DNA of 64,000 nucleotides. It comes from Haloplanus salinarum. Lineage in GTDB: Archaea; Halobacteriota; Halobacteria; Halobacteriales; Haloferacaceae. The notes beneath the pieces are model-generated. The model was given only the letters and a program-made list of their open reading frames with translations. It was not told the DNA's origin and searched no databases. A program made the position numbers and the translations under genes. The stretch spans positions 2,108,001 to 2,172,000 of the forward strand of contig NZ_CP101823.1 of NCBI RefSeq assembly GCF_024498175.1, written 5' to 3'. This document shows, one piece after another, positions 35,854 to 44,918 of this stretch. Positions within the stretch are counted from its first letter, which is position 1; every line of letters begins with the position of its first letter.

Positions 35854-37806
35854 ATGGCAGATACTAGTGTTCCAGCGACAGAAACCAGACAGCGACTGTA
35901 CTCTATCATACGGAAGCAAATCCCGTTTGACAAAAAAGCCCGTGAGGTGCTGGAAGTTGGCGCAGAGTATCTCGGTCTGGAGTACGGATACATCACCCGG
36001 ATTGACAACGAAATGGGCGATTGGGAGGTAGCCATCACAACCGACACCGAGGAGTTCCCCGTCGGGCTACGTTGTCCACTTCAAAACACACACTGTCGCG
36101 AAACCATCACAACAGAGACTCACTACGCGCTTTACGATGCGCCCTCTCTAGGGCGGGCTGACGACCCGAAACCCCAAGCCCGCAAACAGGGTACGTACCT
36201 CGGGATACCACTTATCAGCAACGAAAGCCTATACGGAACGGTCTGTTTTGCCGCTGAGGAGCCCCGCTCCGACCCATTCAGTGATGTGGAGACGTGGTTT
36301 GCCGAACATCTGGCCGGGTTGCTTGAACGTGAACTCGTCCGCGACCGCGTTGAAGCCAAACTCACGAACCAAACCAACCTCGCTACCGTGTTGAACCGTG
36401 TCCTCCGACACAACCTCCGTAATGACATCTCTGTCATCCGAGGATACACAGAACTTCTCAACGAGCAGGTTGAAAATGTCTCAACCATTCAGACCATCCT
36501 TGACCATATCGATGATCTCATCGAGATGAGTCAGAAAGCCCGTGAACTACAACAGACCGTAACCGCCGGTTCTGAACGGCGCCAGGCGGAGCTAGGGGAG
36601 TTCATACAGGGGATTGTACACGATATCGAACAGGACTATCCAGAGGCGTCCATCTCCGTCGAACACGACGGGAAACTCCATGTGGATGTCCTACAGAATT
36701 TCGACCGCGCTGTCGAAGAACTCGTGAAGAACGCTGCCAAACACAGTGGAGACACTCCGAACGTCACCGTTGCTATCGATGGAGCTCCAAACGCTGCCGA
36801 AATTCGAATCGACGACGACGGTCCCGGACTCCCAGAAGACGAAGCCCAAGTCCTTACGACGGGTGAGGAGACGCCACTCGCCCATGGCTCCGGATTGGGG
36901 ATATCGTTGGCCCGTTGGATCGTCACCAGTCACGGCGGTTCCCTCACAGCAGAAGTTACCGAAGGCGGAACAACAATCACGATAACAATTCCTCGACAGT
37001 CCGGTTTAGGCATACAACAACAGCTGACAGAACTCTCGCGGTCGCGAGACAAGTACAAATCGGCCTTCGATGAAGCGGTCGACGCGATGGTTATCGCTGA
37101 CGACGACGGACGATATATCAAGGTGAACGACAGCGCAACCGACTTGTTTGGCGTGCCCGAAGGAAAATTACTCGGACGCACGATTGCCGATTTCATACCC
37201 GAGGGCGTTGGTTTCGAAGAGGAGTGGCAACAGTTTCGCACCGCAGACGAACAACAGGGAACGGTTCGAATCATGCGCCCAGACGGATCCGAGAGAATCG
37301 TAGAGTACGCTGCCAAATCAAATATTGTGCCCGGCGAACATCTTTCAGTCCTGCGCGACGTCACTGAACGTGAAGAACGCAAACAGGAGCTAACGGCACT
37401 GAAACAGCGGTACAAAACACTGCTTGAGGCGGCTCCTGATCCAGTGTTTATCGCAGACATTGAAACCGGTGAGATTATCAATGCGAACGCGGCTGCCGAA
37501 ACAACTCTCGACAGGTCGCGTCAAGAGATAGTCGGCCACCACCAATCAGACCTCCATCCTTCAGACAAATCTGAGCTATATCATGAACTGTTTCAAGAAC
37601 ACGTTCAGTCGGAAGGAATGAGACGATATCTCCCCGATGGAGCGCCCATCTATATGATAACAGGCGACGGGGAGCAAGTCCAGGTCGAAATCAGCGTCGG
37701 CAGGGTATCACTTCCTGATGGTCCCGTCGCATTCGGAATCTTCCGAGAACTCACCAGTCGTATCGACTATACTAGCGAGACGGTACAGCAACTGACTACG
37801 GAGTGA
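35854..37806 (+). CDS. GAF-HisKA-HATPase histidine kinase with C-terminal PAS domains
   Basis: The 650-residue cytoplasmic kinase has a GAF domain (about 10-165, YLGIPLISNESLYGTVCF), an H-box LRHNLRND (His186), and an ATPase domain with the N-box VEELVKNAAKHS, DDDGPGLP and GSGLGISLARWIV (to about 385). Two PAS domains (about 398-505 and 510-640) come after the catalytic core, the reverse of the usual order. Start is the ATG at 35854. It lies 9 bases ahead of the next kinase gene, so the two are probably cotranscribed. Confidence 0.9.
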   Translation: MADTSVPATETRQRLYSIIRKQIPFDKKAREVLEVGAEYLGLEYGYITRIDNEMGDWEVAITTDTEEFPVGLRCPLQNTHCRETITTETHYALYDAPSLGRADDPKPQARKQGTYLGIPLISNESLYGTVCFAAEEPRSDPFSDVETWFAEHLAGLLERELVRDRVEAKLTNQTNLATVLNRVLRHNLRNDISVIRGYTELLNEQVENVSTIQTILDHIDDLIEMSQKARELQQTVTAGSERRQAELGEFIQGIVHDIEQDYPEASISVEHDGKLHVDVLQNFDRAVEELVKNAAKHSGDTPNVTVAIDGAPNAAEIRIDDDGPGLPEDEAQVLTTGEETPLAHGSGLGISLARWIVTSHGGSLTAEVTEGGTTITITIPRQSGLGIQQQLTELSRSRDKYKSAFDEAVDAMVIADDDGRYIKVNDSATDLFGVPEGKLLGRTIADFIPEGVGFEEEWQQFRTADEQQGTVRIMRPDGSERIVEYAAKSNIVPGEHLSVLRDVTEREERKQELTALKQRYKTLLEAAPDPVFIADIETGEIINANAAAETTLDRSRQEIVGHHQSDLHPSDKSELYHELFQEHVQSEGMRRYLPDGAPIYMITGDGEQVQVEISVGRVSLPDGPVAFGIFRELTSRIDYTSETVQQLTTE

Positions 37807-37815
37807 CAAACAGAC

Positions 37816-40119
37816 ATGGAAGGTTCAGAACGACCACCAGCTCATCAACGACAGCAACCTCTAGCACAAAGCAATGATTTCGACCTCGTTCTGAACACGA
37901 GCCAAATTACTACGCCCGGGAGAATCGACGTCCTCCACGTTGACGACGACGAGAGCATCTTAGATCTGTCTGCCACGTTGCTCGAAAAGAATCACGGTCT
38001 GTTGTCGATTCACAGCAAACTCGATGCCAAAGAAGCGCTCGACTATCTCGAAACGAACGACATTGATTGCATTGTCTCCGACTACGATATGCCCGGTCTC
38101 AACGGTATCGAGTTTCTCGAACAGGTGCGCGAGGTACATCCTGATATCCCGTTTATTTTGTATACTGGCAAAGGGTCCGAAGAAGTCGCAAGCAAGGCTA
38201 TCTCGAAGGGAGTGACCGACTATCTACAAAAAGGCACAGGGACGGAACAGTACGAACTTCTGGCTAACCGAATCGAGAACGCCGTTGCTCAGCGTCGGTC
38301 GGAACGACGCGCCAACAAGATCGAACGCTGGCTCGTAGAACTCGCCGAAGAGACGACGAACATACTCTGGATCTTCACAGCGGATATGGATGACGTGATA
38401 TTCATCAACTCCGCTTTCGAGGAACTCTACGGCATCCCCATAGACCGACTCCGCGACGATCCAATGGCCTTTCTTGACGCAACTCACCCCGAAGATCGAC
38501 GGCATGTGGCGAAGGCCGTCGAACGGCTTCGGAACGGGCAGACCGTTGAAATTGAACATCGAGTTAACGAAAGCGAGGACTACCAACGCTGGGTATACGT
38601 CCAAGGAAAGCCGATCCGTACTGACGACGGCGAAGTCACCCGGGTCGTTGGCTTCATAACAGACGTCACCGAGCGCAAAGAACGCGAACAGCAACTCCGA
38701 AAGTTCCAGCGTGCCGTCGAATCCTCAGGCCATGCGATTTATTGTACAGATACTGACGGCATCATTGACTACGTCAACCCAGCCTTCGAAGAGATAACCG
38801 GATACACGGCCGAGGAAGCGATCGGAGAGAACCCAGCTATTCTCCAGTCGGGAGAACACGAGCAAGCGTTCTACGAAGACCTGTGGCAAACCATTCTTGA
38901 CGGCGACGTCTGGCGTAACGAGGTGGTCAACGAACGCAAAGACGGCGAGCGGTTCGTCATCGACCAGACGATCGCTCCGGTGACCGACGAGTCGGGAGAA
39001 ACAACCCACTTCGTTGCGGTCAATAACGATATCACTGAGCAACGCGCTACCGAGCGCAAGTTAGAGATCCTCCAGACAGCGATCGACAATGCCCACGCGC
39101 CACTCACCCTGACTGATCCGCACAAAGAGGACAACCCGATGGTGTACGTCAACAAGGCGTTCGAAGACCTCACGGGCTATACAGAATCGGAAGCTCTCGG
39201 TCGGAACTGTCGGTTTCTACAGGGTGACGGTACCGATCCCGAAACCGTTGCTCGGTTGCGGGAGGCGATCGACAACGAAGAGCCGATCACCGTTGAAATC
39301 CGCAACTACCGGAAGGACGGAACCCCGTTCTGGAACGAACTGAGCGTCGCGCCGGTGTACGACGCCGATGGCGATCTCATCCGGTATCTTGGCACGCAGC
39401 GAGACGTTACCGACCGGAAAGAACGTACCCAAGAGCTACAACGCCAGAACGACCGCCTCGAGGAGTTTGCAAGCGTCGTCTCCCACGATCTTCGTAATCC
39501 ACTCAATGTAGCTGAAGGACGGCTTCAGCTTGCCAAAGACGAGTGTGAGAGTGAGGAGCTATCGCACGTCGAGGGTGCCCTCGATCGAATGGGGGCGCTG
39601 ATCGACGATCTCCTGACGCTGGCTCGACAGGGAGAAACGATTACTGATTTCGAGTCCATCGAGCTTGCGGCACTGGTCGAGAAATGTTGGGCCACTGTCG
39701 AAACAACGAGCGCCTCTCTCGTCGTCGAGATCGATAGTGAAACCTCGATCCAGGGGGATGCGAGTCGGCTGAAACAGGTGTTCGAGAACCTGATTCGAAA
39801 CGCGGTCGAACACGGCGGCCCGGATGTCACGGTGACGGTCGGCGAACTGGATAACGGGTTCTATGTAGCAGATGATGGACCTGGAATCCCCGAAGAGGAT
39901 CGCGGTCAGATCTTCGACGCCGGGTATTCGACGGCGGACGCAGGGACCGGGTTCGGCTTGAGTATTGTCGACCAGATCGTCGGTGCTCACGGGTGGAGCA
40001 TCCAGGCTACCGAGAGTGAGGCCGGCGGTGTTCGCTTCGAAATTACTGGCGTCAGCGGTGCTGGGTCTGCTAGCCATGAACGAGTTGGAGGAAACAATGG
40101 GGGAGACCCAAGAGTATGA
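37816..40119 (+). CDS. hybrid histidine kinase: receiver, PAS, PAS, LOV, HisKA, HATPase
   Basis: The 767-residue protein starts with a receiver domain (about 36-155; acidic HVDDDE, phosphoacceptor Asp89 in SDYDMPG, Lys139), then two PAS domains (about 180-290 and 300-410). A LOV domain (about 420-532) has the flavin-adduct motif GRNCRFLQGDGTDPE with Cys465, together with YVNKAFEDLTGY and YRKDGTPFWNELSVAP. HisKA follows with SHDLRNPL (His557), then HATPase with NLIRNAVEHGG, DDGPGIP and TGFGLSIV. LOV domains with this cysteine sense blue light through FMN. The stop overlaps the HalOD1 start (ATGA). Confidence 0.93.
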   Translation: MEGSERPPAHQRQQPLAQSNDFDLVLNTSQITTPGRIDVLHVDDDESILDLSATLLEKNHGLLSIHSKLDAKEALDYLETNDIDCIVSDYDMPGLNGIEFLEQVREVHPDIPFILYTGKGSEEVASKAISKGVTDYLQKGTGTEQYELLANRIENAVAQRRSERRANKIERWLVELAEETTNILWIFTADMDDVIFINSAFEELYGIPIDRLRDDPMAFLDATHPEDRRHVAKAVERLRNGQTVEIEHRVNESEDYQRWVYVQGKPIRTDDGEVTRVVGFITDVTERKEREQQLRKFQRAVESSGHAIYCTDTDGIIDYVNPAFEEITGYTAEEAIGENPAILQSGEHEQAFYEDLWQTILDGDVWRNEVVNERKDGERFVIDQTIAPVTDESGETTHFVAVNNDITEQRATERKLEILQTAIDNAHAPLTLTDPHKEDNPMVYVNKAFEDLTGYTESEALGRNCRFLQGDGTDPETVARLREAIDNEEPITVEIRNYRKDGTPFWNELSVAPVYDADGDLIRYLGTQRDVTDRKERTQELQRQNDRLEEFASVVSHDLRNPLNVAEGRLQLAKDECESEELSHVEGALDRMGALIDDLLTLARQGETITDFESIELAALVEKCWATVETTSASLVVEIDSETSIQGDASRLKQVFENLIRNAVEHGGPDVTVTVGELDNGFYVADDGPGIPEEDRGQIFDAGYSTADAGTGFGLSIVDQIVGAHGWSIQATESEAGGVRFEITGVSGAGSASHERVGGNNGGDPRV

Positions 40120-40349
40120 CCGAAGCACATCGCCCATCCTCGGATCGAAAAATGGTGCTAGAACTCTGCGAAGCACTCGATGAACATGATGTGGACTTGG
40201 GCAGTACCCCGTTGCACCAGTATGTTGATCCGGAAGCACTGGAACGAGTTGTTAATTCGCTGGATGACGACTTTGAAATTACCTTTACAGTCGAAGCGAC
40301 TTCCGTTACTGTAACGCCGAAAGGTGTTCACACACAGCGACGCGAGTGA
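40116..40349 (+). CDS. HalOD1 output-domain protein
   Basis: The 77-residue protein matches the stand-alone HalOD1 domain of haloarchaeal signalling proteins: MVLELCEALDEHDV, PLHQYVDPEALERVV and a C-terminal beta pair. Such proteins are predicted outputs of two-component systems. Its ATG overlaps the LOV kinase stop, making it the likely partner of that kinase. Confidence 0.8.
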   Translation: MTEAHRPSSDRKMVLELCEALDEHDVDLGSTPLHQYVDPEALERVVNSLDDDFEITFTVEATSVTVTPKGVHTQRRE

Positions 40350-40546
40350 ACAGTGTAGCTATGACGTCGGGCAATCCGCGAAGGCATTTTCTGCCCGTAT
40401 GATTATTCTATCTTTGTACCGGAGATTTTTTTTTGATTGTTTCGTCAACAGTTAGGTTCGTACTATAAGCAAGTTTCAAATTTATAGGGACCTTCGGCTG
40501 GGAGATGTAGCAGACTCCTTCTGATGGCGTATGAATTGAGATGCCC

Positions 40547-40582
40547 AGTCTCAACTTCTCCCGATTCGCTGAAGTTGAGACT
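40547..40582. repeat. inverted 12-bp motif pair at IS junction
   Basis: AGTCTCAACTTC (40547-40558) and its exact reverse complement (40571-40582) are separated by 12 bases. The same motif occurs at 26595-26606 (forward) and 42180-42191 (reverse), so these look like abutting transposon ends. Confidence 0.7.
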
Positions 40583-40974
40583 ACAGCGGGTTCAGCGGGC
40601 CTGTGATGCATGGTTTCGGGCGAATCGATAGCAGAATCTGCTTCAGATCCCTCTCCAAACGACCATTCTTGTTGAGATAGAAACTAATTCGGAGTGTTTC
40701 CGTGGCCTCGGATAGTGTAGCCACTCGGACGCCGGGCTAACGCCGGTGGCGCACCCTCACTATCCGATCCCTTTCTCCTTCTTCAGCAGCGTCAGTGTGT
40801 TATCGGCCGTCACGACCGGCGCTTGCTCATACTTGCTGGTCAGTTCGACCTATACGAGCAGACCAACCGCTCGCCAAATCGAGTAGAGCAAACACGCGAA
40901 CGCAAAATAAAAAATCGAAGCTCAAAGTCCTTCGACGTGGTCGCGGCCATAATCCGATTAATCGATCTGTAGCT
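40571..40974 (-). mobile_element. decayed IS4-type element end
   Basis: The first 35 bases closely match the left end of the IS at 26595. On the minus strand from about 40974 to 40760 the translation still resembles the transposase C-terminus (SYRSINRIMAATTSKDFELRFF), with frameshifts and an early break. Most of the transposase is missing. Confidence 0.75.
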
Positions 40975-41050
40975 CGACAGGACGACCCCGTTGGTGCCAT
41001 CAGGCAGTGATCTGGATGCCTGTGAAAAATGGGTAATGGTGGGTAAGACT

Positions 41051-41057
41051 GATATAT
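41051..41057 (+). promoter_or_regulatory. TATA box of the toxin-antitoxin pair
   Basis: GATATAT lies 25-31 bases before the antitoxin ATG, fitting a leaderless message. Confidence 0.6.
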
Positions 41058-41081
41058 GCGTGGGCAATAGTGGGTTACAAG

Positions 41082-41318
41082 ATGAAAGTTGACGCTGACA
41101 AACTCCAGACGAACGAGACCGACGATCGGGGACGGGTGTACCTCGGGACTGAGTACGCGAACAAGCGCGTCACAGTGGCTATCGTCGAGGTTGAGTCCGA
41201 GACTCCCGACGAGGCAGAACTAGCCGCTGCGTATCGTGAGGCGTCGGAAAGCGCCAGTGATCTTGCCGACGAGTGGGACGGGGCTTCGGACGAGGCGTGG
41301 TCGGGACTTGATGAATGA
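41082..41318 (+). CDS. antitoxin of a PemK/MazF-type system
   Basis: The 78-residue acidic protein (MKVDADKLQTNETDDRGRVYLG) has an AbrB/MazE-like beta-rich start (GRVYLGTEYANKRVTVAIVEVE) and an acidic helical tail (EWDGASDEAWSGLDE) suited to binding a toxin. It would neutralise the following toxin and repress the operon. Its stop overlaps the toxin start by 4 bases. The ATG at 41082 fits the TATA position. Confidence 0.75.
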   Translation: MKVDADKLQTNETDDRGRVYLGTEYANKRVTVAIVEVESETPDEAELAAAYREASESASDLADEWDGASDEAWSGLDE

Positions 41319-41668
41319 GTGACGACACCGAGGTTCGGCGCGGTGATGTCGTTATCGTTCGACTCGATCCTGCCGAGGGGCACGAAATGCGGAAAACACT
41401 GCCTGCGGTAGTGGTTCAGAACGATGTCGGGAACAAGAACTCTAATACCACAATCGTCGCACCTGCGACGGGAACGTACCGAGGCTATCCCTTCGAGGTA
41501 CTCGTGGAAGCGTCTGGCTCACCGTTCGAGAAAGACTCCTCCGTGCGGCTTGATCAGATTCGAGTCGTGTCTGTCGAGAAGCGAATCCATTCGGTGGCTG
41601 GCAGTCTCGCCGACTCGACAATGGGCGAGGTCGACGACGCGCTCAAATTGAGTCTCGGACTCGACTGA
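41315..41668 (+). CDS. PemK/MazF-type endoribonuclease toxin
   Basis: The 117-residue protein has the MazF fold signature: RRGDVVIVRLDPAEGHEMRKTLPAVVVQND, then NTTIVAPATG, PFEVLVE and SSVRLDQIRVVSVEKRI. MazF toxins cut mRNA at short sequences. All expected core elements are present, so it may be active. The pair sits between two transposon-like inverted motifs (40571 and 42191). Confidence 0.88.
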   Translation: MSDDTEVRRGDVVIVRLDPAEGHEMRKTLPAVVVQNDVGNKNSNTTIVAPATGTYRGYPFEVLVEASGSPFEKDSSVRLDQIRVVSVEKRIHSVAGSLADSTMGEVDDALKLSLGLD

Positions 41669-41697
41669 TCCGGAAACGTTTTGCGAAGAGACCAGTG

Positions 41698-42069
41698 TCA
41701 CTGTTCATCCTCAACGCTCGGGTGTGACTCGCTAGGCGCGTGTTTGCGCCAGGATTCCGTGTCCTCTGTGCCAAGCTGCTCGTTGAACAGTGCAGTCGCC
41801 CGCTCGTAGCCGCTGTATCCTTCGAATCGCTCGGTCTCGTCGGTGATCGCCCAGTACGTTGCCTTGTGTTCGACGAGATCACGATCCTTCAATCGCGAGA
41901 GAGCAGTGCTGACCGCGCCCTTGTCGGTGCCAATCTGAGAGGCGATTTCGCGGGGCTTGAACGCCCGATTCTTATTGGCGGCGAGAAATCCAAGGACTTG
42001 ATCAGGCACGGAGAGCTCTTCAAGTTCCTCCTTGCTCGTGTTCTCGAAAGTGTCTCGGTCGATGGACAT
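41698..42069 (-). CDS. MarR-like winged-helix regulator
   Basis: The 123-residue protein contains a winged helix: VPDQVLGFLAANKNRAFKPREIASQIGTDKGAVSTALSRLKDRDLVEH, followed by a wing (YWAI) and a helical tail. The ATG at 42069 is preceded by a TATA box (TTTACATA, minus strand) at leaderless spacing. It is convergent with the toxin gene. Similar regulators often sit beside haloarchaeal toxin genes, but a functional link is inference. Confidence 0.8.
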   Translation of the reverse strand: MSIDRDTFENTSKEELEELSVPDQVLGFLAANKNRAFKPREIASQIGTDKGAVSTALSRLKDRDLVEHKATYWAITDETERFEGYSGYERATALFNEQLGTEDTESWRKHAPSESHPSVEDEQ

Positions 42070-42092
42070 CGTTGAATGGAGGTACGTCATCC

Positions 42093-42100
42093 TATGTAAA
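42093..42100 (-). promoter_or_regulatory. TATA box of the wHTH gene
   Basis: TTTACATA on the minus strand lies 24-31 bases upstream of the start codon at 42069. Confidence 0.6.
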
Positions 42101-42192
42101 GAGCGTTAGAAGTGAAAGTAACGAAAATACTGAAATCACTGTTGCCACGAAGCGAGTTGAGGAATGCATTGAGACGATTAGTCTCAACTTCA

Positions 42193-42527
42193 GGTCCAGC
42201 ACATACGCCCATGAGGGCGTCCGGAAGGCCGTCGCGCTGGCCAGGTACGCTCGCGAACTCCGGACGTGGGCAGCTGACCTCCACGACCGCGCTGACGCCG
42301 CGACTGGCGTCGACGACTGGTTGCTCCCCGACCAGCGCGGCAGGCACAAGCGCGAGTCCGTGCCGTTGGTCGTTCCTGATCGATATACCGAGCGGTTCGA
42401 CCAGCTTCGCAGCTACCTCGCAGATGAGATGGAGGCTGTGGATGATGAGTCGATGCAGCAGGAGGTGGAACTCCTGGAAACACTGTGTCAGCAGGCGCCC
42501 GCGACGCCGCGCGAGGTGAGTGACTAA
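42193..42527 (+). pseudogene. C-terminal fragment of an unrecognised gene
   Basis: From just after the inverted motif at 42180-42191 an open frame gives a well-formed helical sequence (AHEGVRKAVALARYARELRTW, GVDDWLLPDQRGRHKRESVPL, VPDRYTERFDQLRSYL) to a TAA at 42527. No plausible ATG or GTG precedes it; upstream codons reach a TTG at 42072 through non-conserved sequence. The 5' part was probably lost at the transposon-like junction. It may be the tail of a larger haloarchaeal protein. The TAA overlaps the next ATG (TAATG). Confidence 0.55.
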
Positions 42528-44320
42528 TGCTCGTGTTCGCGTTCGACCGAGACTGGACTGTCGACGTGAATCCACATCCCCGCCGCGACGCTGTCCCGCT
42601 GGAGTGGGTGCGTCATCTCGCACATGAGACGCCGCACACGGTCTACGCTATCGGGAATCAGACGCTGGCCGAGGAGGCCGCAATTCCGGGTGTCGTCGAC
42701 ATCGTCGGCCGCCACCCCGACGACTGGGACGAGTGGCTCGGCGAGAAACAGCCCGACGGCCGGTACGAGCAGTTCCCACTCCGGCGCGAGCGGCTATCAC
42801 TCATCGCCGACCTACACCCGGACGCGGACGGCTACGTCGTTGTCGACGACCTCGATCTGAGTGATGTCAACGGGTGGGAGCACTACCACGCTTGGGAGTT
42901 CGTTCCCGCGGTCGAACGGGGAGACATCCATCCCGACCTCCCATGGGTTCGTGACCTAATGACCGACGGTGGACTCCCGACGTCTGCTGGAATCATCCCT
43001 CCGGACGCATCGGCGCTATCGTCGTTCCTCGATGAGCACGCCGATGCGCCCGGATTTGAGCTCACATACGAGGAGGAGGGGACCGAACGGACGCAACTGT
43101 GCCACGATGTCTCCCTTCACGCGGTGACACTCGAACGACCCTCAGCAGCACCGGCACTCCAGTGTACGCCGCTCGCGCCCGGTCGCGATCAGTTCACCGT
43201 CAGTGTCGATGCGATCGAGTTGCTCTCGGTGGTTGATCCGCCTCCGGAGCTGTATACGGCAGACGCTGAGACGCTTGCCGAGGAGGCAACAGGGCTCCGC
43301 CGGCTCGCCCATGCGAATCCAGAGGCAGTCCGTATCTCATCGATCCTCGCTCTTCTGGATCGCGAAGATGAAGATCGAGTTCGAGACAGGAATGCAGTCC
43401 AGGCACTTCGTCGGGTGGCGGCAGTGCATCCGGAGGACTGTACGCCGGCGATTCCAATCCTCCGGTCACTGCTGGAACGTGACGAGCTACCCGCTCGGGC
43501 CGACGTGTTGGCAACTCTTCGAGCGATTAGTGATGCCGATCCGGGGGGGATCGCTCCGCTCACCGACGAACTCGTACCGTATCTGCAGTCGAACATTGTC
43601 TCCGTCAGGCGTGAAGCGACCAGATGTATCGCCGCGATTGCCGAGGAAGACCCCGAGGATGCTGTGGATGCCGTTCTGGGACTTGCAACGATCGTTGAGG
43701 ACGACGCTGACGGACTCCAGTACGCGGTGTACGCACTTTCGCGGATCACGCGCGAGTATCCGGAAGAGGTCAAACCGGTCGCCGAGACACTTGGGGAAGT
43801 CACGCTCCGTGACTCGTTGTCCGACAGCGTTCGCTTGAACGCGACCGCTGGGCTCGGCCGGATCGTGGGCGAATACCCGAGTACCGCCGTCGAAATTGTC
43901 GACGACGTCGCGACCCTGTTCGATGCCGACAACCCCAAGCTCCGAAACAACGCGATCGGACTAATCGGCGACGTGGCGATCGTTCACACCGACGTAGTCG
44001 AACCATACACCGAGGAGATCACCGCATTGTTGACGGTCGAAGACACATACACGCGAATCAATGCGAGTGGTGCCCTCAGCCGCGTAGCGGAGGACTTCCC
44101 GGAGTCGGTCGAACACGTCACGCCGACGTTCGTGGAGTTGCTGTCGGACGAGAATCCACTCGTCCGTGAGAACGCGTGCTGGGCGCTCGGACACCTCTGT
44201 GCTCGCGGCGCGACTTCGACCTTGGAAGAGCGGGCACGCGGTGATGACAATGCCGATGTCCGCACGAGGGCATCGTGGGCACTCGCCCAGATCAACAACG
44301 GGGATCAACGTGATGACTGA
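42527..44320 (+). CDS. HAD-like domain fused to HEAT repeats
   Basis: The 597-residue protein starts with a HAD-superfamily-like domain (about 1-130): AFDRDWTV at 5-12 (Asp7 and Asp9, the nucleophile pair), YAIGNQ (motif II position), and GYVVVDDLDLSDV (motif IV). A linker of about 100 residues follows, then seven or more HEAT/armadillo repeats (about 230-590; for example NAVQALRRVAAVHPED, RREATRCIAAIAEEDPED, NACWALGHLC). HEAT arrays are protein-binding scaffolds. It is coupled to the fragment upstream (TAATG) and the wHTH gene downstream (8-base overlap). No known system is assigned. Confidence 0.75.
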   Translation: MLVFAFDRDWTVDVNPHPRRDAVPLEWVRHLAHETPHTVYAIGNQTLAEEAAIPGVVDIVGRHPDDWDEWLGEKQPDGRYEQFPLRRERLSLIADLHPDADGYVVVDDLDLSDVNGWEHYHAWEFVPAVERGDIHPDLPWVRDLMTDGGLPTSAGIIPPDASALSSFLDEHADAPGFELTYEEEGTERTQLCHDVSLHAVTLERPSAAPALQCTPLAPGRDQFTVSVDAIELLSVVDPPPELYTADAETLAEEATGLRRLAHANPEAVRISSILALLDREDEDRVRDRNAVQALRRVAAVHPEDCTPAIPILRSLLERDELPARADVLATLRAISDADPGGIAPLTDELVPYLQSNIVSVRREATRCIAAIAEEDPEDAVDAVLGLATIVEDDADGLQYAVYALSRITREYPEEVKPVAETLGEVTLRDSLSDSVRLNATAGLGRIVGEYPSTAVEIVDDVATLFDADNPKLRNNAIGLIGDVAIVHTDVVEPYTEEITALLTVEDTYTRINASGALSRVAEDFPESVEHVTPTFVELLSDENPLVRENACWALGHLCARGATSTLEERARGDDNADVRTRASWALAQINNGDQRDD

Positions 44321-44639
44321 CAACGTACCGCCCGATGTGTTCACGGCTTCGAAGCTGGATCGTCTCATGGAAGTCCTCGCAAAGCAACAACGACGAGTGA
44401 TTCTGTACCGGTTGAAAAAAGCCGATCGGCTGCAGCTATCCCGGGGACCAGACGCTCTAGATAGTGCAGCTATTGAACTCTATCATATCCACCTTCCAAA
44501 GTTAGAGGCAGCAGGGTATATCGACTGGAACCAGGGAACTCGCGAGGTCAAGAAGGGGCCTCAGTACGACGAGGCTGAAACCTTGCTTACACTGCTCGAA
44601 AACAATGCTGACGAATTCTTGGTGACATACGATGACTGA
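44313..44639 (+). CDS. winged-helix protein (DUF7344-like)
   Basis: The 108-residue protein has a winged helix: RLMEVLAKQQRRVILYRLKKAD, then a histidine-rich YHIHLPKLEAAGYIDWNQGTREV, the layout of many small haloarchaeal regulators. The ATG at 44313 overlaps the HAD-HEAT stop by 8 bases, so it is part of that coupled set and may control it. Confidence 0.75.
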   Translation: MTDNVPPDVFTASKLDRLMEVLAKQQRRVILYRLKKADRLQLSRGPDALDSAAIELYHIHLPKLEAAGYIDWNQGTREVKKGPQYDEAETLLTLLENNADEFLVTYDD

Positions 44640-44682
44640 GATAAGGAACGTACAGGACTGTTTACGGCTGCTGTCACCGTTT

Positions 44683-44716
44683 AGTGTTGGTTAAGATAAT
44701 CACCAGTGTTGGTTAA
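44683..44716 (+). repeat. pair of direct repeats in AT-rich spacer
   Basis: AGTGTTGGTTAA occurs at 44683-44694 and 44705-44716, spaced 22 bases start to start (two helical turns). The 44640-44918 spacer is AT-rich with no other clear gene; the repeats could be a regulator site. Confidence 0.4.
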
Positions 44717-44918
44717 TTTTTGCCAGTAAGTCGATATCGTGGTGACGCCCCTGCTGAACACCGAACTATGCTGATTCTCATTGACGCTGCTCGTGTATTA
44801 GTATCATATTTTATACTATTTTGTCTCCTGCCTCCTTGTCAACGAATATAGATTCATATTCGACCTGATTCGCTCTTATATTTTATTTGGTATATTCTTG
44901 GAGTAGTGCGATTGGATT

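Noticed and set aside
36229-40239. Minus-strand frames opposite the histidine kinase genes
   Set aside because: They are antisense to strongly supported kinase domains and show no motif.
41070-41081. Earlier start for the antitoxin
   Set aside because: It would add four residues using a GTG too close to the TATA box; the ATG at 41082 has leaderless spacing.
44640-44918. CRISPR-like array in the AT-rich spacer
   Set aside because: Only two 12-base repeats, 22 bases apart, are present; no repeat-spacer series exists here or elsewhere in the window.
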